A stretch of DNA of 64,000 nucleotides from Botryosphaeria dothidea. Lineage: Eukaryota; Ascomycota; Dothideomycetes; Botryosphaeriales; Botryosphaeriaceae. The DNA is taken from assembly GCA_011503125.2 (NCBI GenBank), contig WWBZ02000001.1:4650001-4714000 (forward strand), written 5' to 3'. The notes under the pieces are model-generated. The model saw only the letters and a program-made list of their open reading frames with translations. It did not search any database and was not told the DNA's origin. Of the stretch, positions 56,727 through 64,000 are shown piece after piece. Position 1 is the stretch's first letter. Every line of letters begins with the position of its first letter. Made by a program: the position numbers and the translations under genes.

Positions 56727-57226
56727 GCATAAAAAATAATATGATTGGAAGATTGCGAGACTATCCAGTCGTCTGTGGTTCTTGTTCCGGTGAGACTTCA
56801 ATTGTGAATCCCGGAATCTTCCAGTGGGCGTGATGAGTGCTTGTTGTTACAGCACAGGCCATCTCTAATAGCAGTCAGCCATGGTGAGTTGGGGGATTCG
56901 TCCGGACGTAAATGTCACAATTACTTCTGAAAATTTACGTCTGGACGAATGCTTCGATTCCCCGTGCGCATATGCGATCAATGTTATGGCCGTGTGCGGG
57001 CGTGAATGCTGGCTCCGGCCTATAGTGACGCAAGCAGCAACTCGTCTTCTTGGAGTGGCAGCCGCGCGCCTGCTTCAATGGGTAGTGACGCTGATGCGCA
57101 CGCGCCAAACCTGCGCCAGTCGCTTTCATAGGATTCTGTTTACTCGCCATTCCTCCGACCTTCTTCACCTCACTCCGTCCAACATCCATCTTCCCGTGTG
57201 CCTCGTCCCAACATCTGCTTGTCGAG
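56727..57226. other. Intergenic region with a strong inverted repeat
   Basis: A 0.5-kb spacer between CFD1 and the 384-aa gene. Apart from the 18-bp inverted repeat listed separately, I see only a pyrimidine-rich leader before 57,227. Confidence 0.5.
56896..56950. repeat. 18-bp near-perfect inverted repeat, 19-nt spacer
   Basis: The left arm 56,896-56,913 (ATTCGTCCGGACGTAAAT) and the right arm 56,933-56,950 (ATTTACGTCTGGACGAAT) pair over 18 positions with a single mismatch in the CCGG/CCAG core. The spacer is 19 nt. It lies 170 bp past the CFD1 stop and about 280 bp before the next start. It could be a hairpin in an mRNA end, a paired transcription-factor site, or a remnant of a small transposon. 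Confidence 0.7.
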
Positions 57227-58381
57227 ATGTCCGACAAGGTAAGCAGCAACAATCTCGTAGCTCTGCGGAGCTTCTGGGGCAACGCATCCTCTAGCCCCCG
57301 TCAAGGCCACTACGCCAAAGATGACCACCTACATCTGAGTGAAATTCAGGCGGAGCCGCTCGAGCTCGAACTTTCCCGTCACGTCCTCAAGAACGTCGCC
57401 AAGGCTATCAAGCACGACAACAAGAACGACTCCAGTTGGTTGAGGGCGGAATACATCAAACCGAGCACCGAGTATGGCCTCCCCATCACCGTCAAGTCCA
57501 ACACCCGCGAATTCGTGAGGATCCAAGACATCTGGATGCATGCCATTCAGACAGACCCCTCCATCTTGGATGAGGGTGCATTGGTCCTCAATGCTAGGAA
57601 GAATGGCACCCCGGTCACCGGAATCAACCTCGCCAAGTATAGGATCTCGCAGGCTGCTGTTCAGTCAAACGTGGTGTCCACAGCTGAGGACAGTGCCGCC
57701 CTTCCGCCGTCTCGCGCGACACCTGTTCCTGCATCTTCTCTGCCTCCGGCTTCGCCTCCAGCACCGGCAATCATTGAACATGCCAACCTGAGTAGTGGCC
57801 CGGTCAGCTCCCCTCCATCGGGCGGTGTCAAGGTTTCTCAAAACAGCCCGACGGCCATATCTCCCACTTCGACGCTCCGCTCCAGCACCACATCCCCCGT
57901 GACTTCTTCGGATGGCATGACGCGCCGCCCTTATTGTGTCACTCGCACTCACCAAGCTGAGGATTACGACCGTTCCACCAGCATGGACTCTTCTTCGATC
58001 TCGCAGCAGCGTTCTGCAAGCAACTCTCCTGCGCGCAACTTCGGCTTGCCGATGCAGGAAACCCCCATCACTCAAGGAACGACGCCTGATCCTCACTTCC
58101 AGCTTCAGCACGGTGACTGCCAGCGCTTCAGCAGCTCTACTGCCTTCTCGAGTGCCTCGACTACCGTCACCTTTCAAGCTATCATCACGACTGGAAGCAA
58201 CGCCACGGCTATCCCCTTCGGTATTGACCACATGAACGAGGCTGTTGATGACATCATGGCCTTTGTCGATTGGAAGAATAGTGATGGCGGCCGCGGCGTG
58301 CCTGTCGACTTCAAGACTTTCATGAGCATCATGCGTTTCCGCCCGACTGCCTCTAACGCTTTGATCCTTCACAAGGAGTGA
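57227..58381 (+). CDS. Hypothetical protein, 384 aa, with disordered centre
   Basis: No family is recognised. The N-terminal about 140 residues are well structured, mixed charged and aromatic, with a Leu-Arg-Ala-Glu-Tyr-Ile-Lys-Pro-Ser segment. Residues about 150-310 are Ser/Thr/Pro/Ala-rich and probably disordered. The final about 70 residues (from a Thr-Val-Thr-Phe-Gln-Ala-Ile-Ile stretch) look globular and end Ile-Leu-His-Lys-Glu. There is no signal peptide or membrane span. A GTAAGC right after the fourth codon resembles a splice donor, but the acceptor I tested leads into a stop and the unspliced frame reads through cleanly, so I keep one exon. It is convergent with the dioxygenase gene. 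Confidence 0.72.
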   Translation: MSDKVSSNNLVALRSFWGNASSSPRQGHYAKDDHLHLSEIQAEPLELELSRHVLKNVAKAIKHDNKNDSSWLRAEYIKPSTEYGLPITVKSNTREFVRIQDIWMHAIQTDPSILDEGALVLNARKNGTPVTGINLAKYRISQAAVQSNVVSTAEDSAALPPSRATPVPASSLPPASPPAPAIIEHANLSSGPVSSPPSGGVKVSQNSPTAISPTSTLRSSTTSPVTSSDGMTRRPYCVTRTHQAEDYDRSTSMDSSSISQQRSASNSPARNFGLPMQETPITQGTTPDPHFQLQHGDCQRFSSSTAFSSASTTVTFQAIITTGSNATAIPFGIDHMNEAVDDIMAFVDWKNSDGGRGVPVDFKTFMSIMRFRPTASNALILHKE

Positions 58382-58838
58382 AAAATAGCTCCTCCAGATT
58401 TCGGTGAAGAAGAATATATTTCCGAGGAGGGGTTTCGACAGAGACGGATCGGCTATCATATCTGGAACCGGATTGGAAGAAGCTGCAACAGATCGATAAT
58501 CAATGAAGACCTCATTTACTTGATTGTTGCGTGTGATCTGATATATGATTGAGCCTTGACCATCGAATACTTACCTCTCTGCTACGGTAGACGCGTGGGG
58601 AGTGGAACCATTATGTCATGATGTGAAAGATCTTGGCTCTACTAGGACCTTCTCATTCGGGTGAGTACTTCCACTTGGGACGGTAGAGGTAAGTTGCACT
58701 ATTACTAGCACCGATTTCGTAACACTTTCAGGCACTCATCAGGAAACCTGAATGTATGCTTGTATAATCGTTTTTTGTGCTTTTGCCTTTTCTTTACTAC
58801 TTGTGGACTTGAGATTCAACTCCCTCTTTTTGCCTTCC
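58382..58838. other. Convergent intergenic spacer, no gene seen
   Basis: A 0.46-kb region between the 3' ends of the 384-aa gene and the dioxygenase gene. No RNA gene or motif is recognised. Confidence 0.5.
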
Positions 58839-60063
58839 TTAAAAGAGATCGGCGTTTCCGTACGATCCAGCCCCGCCTTTCGTAATAGCATTCGCCCGCT
58901 CCAAAATGTACTCTCCGGCCCTGATGGGTGGATATTTGGAGGGATTGTCATCCGAGACGCAGTTCGGCAGTGTCTGTAACACTTTGTCAGTACCAACGAA
59001 GATCAGATGGATGGAGAAGACTTACCTCAACGAGCTGGTCGTAGTTGATACTGAAGAAGAAAGGCACGCTGTACCTCGCCTCCTTCGTCCTATTCACCAC
59101 TCTGTGCACCGTGCTCTTGTACTGGTCGTTTGTCCACCTCATCAAGAAGTCACCAACATTCACGATCAACCCACCTTCGACCTTCCCAACCGGCACCCAT
59201 TTGCCATCGGGGCTCAAGATCTCCAGACCAGGCGTACTGCTCGGCAGCAGAAGCGTGAAGCACTCGTAGTCCGAGTGCGCGCCCAATCCAATCTTGTCGT
59301 CCTCCCCTTCCTTGACCTCCACCTCGCGCTCCTTGGCCGGGTAATACATCAACCGGGCAATGCCGCCAGGATGCGTCACCATGGAATCGAAATGCGTCTC
59401 CTCCAGCCCCAGACTCAGCGCAAAAAGCCTGAACAAATGCCTCGCCAGGCCAAGACACTCGCCATAGTACGCCTTCACGCCCTCGAAAAACCCCGGCAGC
59501 TCGTCCTCCTTCGGCCACAGATTCGCGCTCTCCCCCGGCCCCAGCGGCGTGCCGTCCAGCTCGACGTACTTGCCATCGCCGCCGTCAACGTCGAGCGCCG
59601 GCTCGTAGCCCCAGTTGAAGCCCTCCTTGGACTCGGCGCCGTTGCCTTCCACGAAGGTCGTGTACGCGGGCGGCTCGTACCCGCGATGCAGGCCGCTCTG
59701 CCGCATGTGGATGGCCTCCTTCTGCGCGGGGGTCAGCTCGTGGAAGAAGCGGCGCGCCTGCTCGAGGACGCCGGCGCACGCGCCGTCCGGGATGCCGTGG
59801 CCGGTGATGGTGAAGAAGCCCGACGACGTGCACGCGGCGCGGATCTGGTCCGCGACGCGCTGCCGGGCCGCGCGGTCGCCGCCCGCGAAGGACGGGCGCA
59901 GGTCGATCGTCGGGACCGTGAACCCTGCCGACGAGGGCTTGCTGGCGGCCCCGGCCGCGAGACGCGATGCCAGGTACGAGGCCGCGCCCTGGCGGGCGGC
60001 CTCGGACGTCGTCCTGTCGAAGGCGGGCGCGGTGTAGGGCTGCGGCTGGACTGAGGCGGCCAT
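58839..60063 (-). CDS. 2OG-Fe(II) dioxygenase (isopenicillin N synthase-like)
   Basis: A cytosolic non-haem iron oxygenase of the 2-oxoglutarate superfamily. Two exons, 60,063-59,026 and 58,973-58,839, with a 52-nt intron give 391 codons (390 aa). The N-terminal DIOX_N domain has Val-Pro-Thr-Ile-Asp-Leu and Gly-Phe-Phe-Thr-Ile-Thr-Gly-His-Gly-Ile. Iron ligands are His263-x-Asp265 and His320; the 2OG anchor is Arg330-x-Ser332. The second exon supplies the Pro-Pro-Ile-x-Ala-Gly-Glu-Tyr-Ile-Leu-Glu-Arg end typical of the family. The first 40 residues are Ala/Thr-rich. The substrate cannot be told from sequence: fungal paralogues act in gibberellin-like, alkaloid, ethylene or catabolic steps. No neighbouring biosynthetic genes are present, so a stand-alone metabolic role is more likely. 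Confidence 0.93.
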
Positions 60064-61144
60064 GGTGGTTGCTGCTCTCGGCTGGCGTTGTTACAGCGGG
60101 ATTCTCGGCGAGGGACTATGCTCTTCCGGAGTGGGAAATGTGTCGCGTGCTTCTTTGCCTCTCTTGGCTGGTTTCGGATGGTCCTCTTGGCCTCTTCTTG
60201 CTCTCTCTTGGAGTTCTGGGGACGCCCTGGAAGCAGGTTGTTTGGGACGAGAGTCTTGGTGAGTCAGGAGGCGTTGCTTGATATCTTAAGGGTTGTTCGT
60301 TGTGAAGTCGAAAGGTGGGGTGCCACGAATGAGGTCGGCGATAAAAGGCCGTGAAAGCCACCCATTCGTCTTATCGGAGCACTCCGCCCCAATTGGCTTC
60401 GAGGATGCTGTTTACGTCATCCACGTTACTGCCTTTTTCGGCATCTGCTGCCGACGGCCGGTGTCAATGTCAGTCTCTACCGATAGATGATTCTGCACGG
60501 CCAGAATGTTGTTCGGGCACCACCGACTGTCAATGCTTTTCTCGGCTTCCGACCATTGTCTTGAATGCCTGATGCGCATTATGATTTACGGCTCTACCGT
60601 CTTGAAGAGCCGAAGAAATGGCGGCGCTACGGACGGACTGGGTAGGTGAGGAAGATCTGGGCGTCTTACGCGTACAGGGTTGCGTCGAATTATATGGCTT
60701 CTTCATACTTCGGCATTCGCCCTATGAGCTCATTGACGATGCTCCAGACCCCTACCAAAGTCCACGCGTCCGTACGTCTCCGCACATTAGCTTGCGAGTA
60801 CGAAGAGCCTGTCGCAAAGTCGAAGTCTGGACTTTCGAAATGTGCCATATCGGTTGATTAGGCCACTGTCGGTTTATTGCAACATTTTTTTTTTCGTTGG
60901 GAAGGTGCTTTCTGGAGCTAAATAATGGTCACATATCTTAAGTTTAATTAATGAATGTCTCATCATCGTATGGTTTGACAGCTGGTATCGTGATGCGAAC
61001 GTGGAAAGTAATCCACCCATTTCATATAGAGTCGTGAAAGCGAGCACCGATCTATAACAAACCCACGAAGCATTGTGTCCATCCTTTTGTATCTTCTCTT
61101 TTCGTTTTGCTCTTCGAGCCGTGCAAAGCAAGCAGTGTACGCGT
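60064..61144. other. 1.1-kb intergenic region, no supported gene
   Basis: This holds the promoter of the dioxygenase gene (left end) and the 3' flank of the phosphate symporter (right end). Overlapping frames around 60,088-60,361 and 60,618-60,861 have no motifs. Confidence 0.5.
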
Positions 61145-63030
61145 CTATGCGGAGTAGCCGAAGCGGGGGGCGTTGATGATAATGCCCATGAGGCAGCCCG
61201 ACACGATACCAGTGACGGGCAGTGTAATGAACCAACCGCAGTAAATCCAGGTCACCATACGCCAGTTGATGGTCCGCCAGGTGCCCGAGCACAGGCCGAC
61301 ACCGACCGTGGCACCGGTGATGCACTGAGTGGTTGAGACGGGCAGAGCCAACTGCGTTGCCATGATGATTGTGATTGCGCTGCCCAACTCCATCGAAAAT
61401 CCACGAGATGGCGAGTGCAACGTGATGCGATTACCCAAGTTGCGCATGATATTGTAGCCGTATGTCCAGAGACCGATGACGATACCTGCACCACCGAAGG
61501 CCAGGATCCAGGTGGGAACTGGCGTCTCTGAGGAAACGAGTCCGGTGCGCCAGACGAGGTAGATGGTCGCGAAGGGGCCGATGGCGCTGTAGGCAGAACC
61601 GACGATTAGTACCTAACAGGAGGCTTTCGCTATTAGTGGGAAACTTACTTGGAGACATCGTTGGCACCGTGGGTGAACGAGGCAGTAGCAGCCGTCATTA
61701 CTTGGAGAAAAGAGTACATGTACTCAGCTCGGTTATCATAGTGCGCAGCATGAGCTTCGCGCTCGTCAACGTTGCCGGACAGGAAGTCCTGCTTCTTCTG
61801 AGCGGAGACAACATCTTGTTCCACACCGTGGAGGAACGCCCTCTTCGCGTAGTAGAAGGCGACAGCAGGACTGTACACAGGACCCTCGGGACGCTTTCCC
61901 TTGATGTCTTCTGCAATCTCGGCCTCCTTAGCGGCAGAGGCTTGCTGGGCCTTGATGTCAGGAGACGGGATAGGACTGTCCGTGTCGGAGGTGGTGTAAG
62001 GTGCTTTCTCGATATCGTCAGGATTGGCCTGCTGAGCACGGAGACGCTCCTCCTCAACCTCTTCCTTAGTCTTGTGGCCGGCATAGTAGTCCTTGATGTC
62101 CTGGACACCATCGGGACATGGGGGAACCTCGCCACGCTTGAGCAAGAGAGGTCCTTGTGGGATGTTCCACCATTTGAGAGTCCAGTCACCATTAACTACC
62201 TTGCGCCACAGGTAAGGAAGGAAGAAGATAGAAACCAGCAGGGCAACACCGCCGGCAACGCCAAGCACGCAGCCAGCAATTTCGCCTCCACTGAGATTGA
62301 TGCGCTCAGATGCACCCTTCCAAACGATGAGCACTGGAGGCTGTCAGCAAAACTAACATTTCCGTGAATGCTGATGTCTTACTCGTCAAAAGGCCAGATG
62401 TCAAGGCGAAATAGAAGGGAATGGCGTAAAAGGCATTCTTGACCGGGTTCTCCCGTAGCATGACTCCATATTTGGTGATCAAGAAGATGATTGCACCGAA
62501 GCACGCGGAAATACCAGGCGCGCAGATCCAAGCAAGAAACACGGAGGAAACGCCATCGATACTCCAGTCGATACCGCTGGCCCCAACGGTGGCGATGCCG
62601 ACACCAAGCACGCCGCCCATGATAGAATGCGTGGTGCTGACTGGTAGACCAATCCTAGTGGCAAAAGTAAGGTAGACGGAGGAGGAAACGATTGCGCAGA
62701 CCATGGCCAGCATGAGAACTGCCGGGTCGTCCTCGAAGATCTCCGTCTTGATGATCTTGGTCCGGACAGTCTCAGACACGCGGGCACCAACACCGATGGC
62801 ACCGCTGAACTCCATGACCGTCGCTATGCCCATGGCCTGAGCCATGGTCAGCGACCGTGAGGACACGGACGTGGCAAAGGAGTTTGCCACATCGTTGGCA
62901 CCTGTATCGGAGCATTAGCACGAAGTGATCCCCCATGAGTTGAAGCAGGACAAGTACCGATATTGAAGGCATCGAGGAAGGCAAATATGATGCCTATGGC
63001 GAAGAGGTAATCGTACTGGTGCAACACCAT
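61145..63030 (-). CDS. PHO89: Pho89-type Na+/phosphate symporter (PiT family)
   Basis: Imports phosphate with sodium across the plasma membrane. Four exons (63,030-62,958; 62,901-62,383; 62,333-61,649; 61,586-61,145), introns of 56, 49 and 62 nt, sum to 573 codons (572 aa). Both PiT signatures are rebuilt across splice sites: Asn-Ile-Gly-Ala-Asn-Asp-Val-Ala-Asn-Ser in the N-terminal half and His-Gly-Ala-Asn-Asp-Val-Ser-Asn-Ala-Ile-Gly-Pro in the C-terminal half, matching the inverted-repeat fold. Pro-Val-Ser-Thr-Thr motifs occur in both halves. Between them is a hydrophilic loop of about 140 residues (from about residue 235), rich in Glu/Lys/Ala/Ser. I saw no CACGTG in the 300 bp upstream, so a Pho4/NUC-1 site is not evident there. 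Confidence 0.96.
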
Positions 63031-64000
63031 CTTCGCTAAATGGGATAACGAGATTGAAGTAGGTTGAATTTGGGCTGATACTGAGAAGGGCACACGACAC
63101 CAGACCGGGACTGCTGTTATTTTATAGGAGCCTTGAAGATTAGATCATGTAACAGCTGAAAATCTGACCACGGAGCCCAGCCTCCAATGGACAGGCATCT
63201 CAGTTGAACGTGCTTTGCCGCTTTTGCTTGTGCGTGAGGCTGCGAGGCCCCGTTGAGACGGCAGTTCTTGGGTCATCTTGGAGGCTCTTGGGAGCTCCGG
63301 TTGAAACACCAATTAGGCCGGAAGCAGCCCCATGATATGCCCGGGCCGCCCCTGCGAAAGGAAATCTGCCAAGCTTCCGCCCTCGCTTTCCCAAGATGTC
63401 CTGTCGGCAATGGCGTCACCCGCTGAACGCCAAGGTGGCTTCCGCTGCCAAGCCCGCTGCAGGAAAGAAGCCAATCAGATCGGCATGTTTCACCATGTGC
63501 TTAAGGTGTTGGACTGCTACACCTCCCGTCTCAGTTTTTCAATTACCGAAACTGGTAAGGGCAGGAAGTTGACTCGCCCTACCCGATCCACCGACGCCTA
63601 AGGTTCTCGCTCTGGCATGCTGTGGCTGCGGTCCTCGCCATGGCGGAAGTGCCGATGATCCGGTTGGCTCCAGTGGAATAGCAGAGATGACTACCGTGTG
63701 TGTCCTCGGGACATCTTAGATAGGCAGCCAAGACAGGCCGAGCGGCGTGTGATGGACCGTTGGTCTACGCATCGTATTGAGATCAATATCGCCACACAAG
63801 AATCCTCTGAATACGAAAGGAAGAAGGATGAAGCCAGCCAATGCGGTAAAAAAAAAATCTGAAATGCGAAAACAAAGTGGGAGGCTCATAAAATGGCTAA
63901 AGTTTTGGACGTGTCCGTCCGTGGGTATCTTGTACAAAGTGCGCAATCAAAACATCGAAATATAAACACCGAAAGTATGCCCAGAATATGCAGAGAACAG
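63031..64000. other. Right-end flank, no supported gene
   Basis: This is the promoter side of the phosphate symporter and the window edge. An 89-codon frame at 63,332-63,601 and frames at 63,716-63,965 have no recognisable motif. The last 200 bp are AT-rich with an A9 run at about 63,847. A gene beginning beyond the window is possible. Confidence 0.4.

Noticed and set aside
57239..57294. Possible first intron of the 384-aa gene starting with GTAAGC
   Set aside because: The nearest suitable acceptor leads to an in-frame stop after ten codons, while the unspliced reading is open and protein-like throughout.
58839..63030. A secondary-metabolite cluster around the 2OG dioxygenase
   Set aside because: No synthase, P450, methyltransferase or cluster regulator lies nearby; the neighbours are a phosphate symporter, Cfd1 and hypothetical proteins.

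Overview
The window looks like a filamentous ascomycete (Pezizomycotina) chromosome segment. The evidence is short spliceosomal introns (mostly 45-75 nt, GT...AG), an AA11 chitin-type LPMO, a DUF3433 giant membrane protein, a VWA-Hint protein, and an AT-rich repeat block carrying the CpA-to-TpA signature of repeat-induced point mutation (RIP). A dothideomycete is plausible, but the sequence alone does not settle the class.

Layout. Positions 1 to about 12,525 are a gene-poor, RIP-damaged block of nested and inverted copies of one Tad1-like LINE (ORF1 with a zinc knuckle, endonuclease, reverse transcriptase). A 241-bp solo LTR with a perfect 5-bp target duplication has inserted into one copy (11,301-11,541). 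The RIP load is patchy: some stretches are almost fully converted, while others keep readable ORFs. From about 12.8 kb the sequence changes to ordinary gene-bearing DNA.

Genes from left to right: a diverged MBOAT lysophospholipid acyltransferase at the edge of the repeat block (-); a secreted protein with two cysteine-rich PAN/Apple-like repeats (+); an AA11 LPMO with a C-terminal X278-type module (-); a 1,427-aa DUF3433 membrane protein in four exons (-); a CID/RS-domain splicing factor of CHERP/SR140 type (+); MCM5 with three MluI cell-cycle boxes upstream (+); glycogen synthase in five exons (+); a TRK potassium transporter (+); a type II membrane DxD glycosyltransferase-like protein (+); Yih1/IMPACT (+); an unrecognised 502-aa protein (+); a VWA-Vwaint-Hint protein rebuilt from four exons (+); the Fe-S scaffold ATPase Cfd1 (+); an unrecognised 384-aa protein (+); a 2OG-Fe(II) dioxygenase (-); and a Pho89-type Na+/phosphate symporter (-).

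The genes do not form one pathway or an obvious secondary-metabolite cluster. They are mostly housekeeping functions (replication, glycogen, K+ and phosphate uptake, Fe-S assembly, translation control) with two secreted proteins near the repeat block. For nearly all spliced genes the proposed exons were checked by reading-frame arithmetic: exon sums are multiples of three and junctions restore conserved family motifs. Long stretches (20.1-23.7, 34.8-36.7, 39.0-41.4 and 44.1-46.3 kb) hold no gene I can support.
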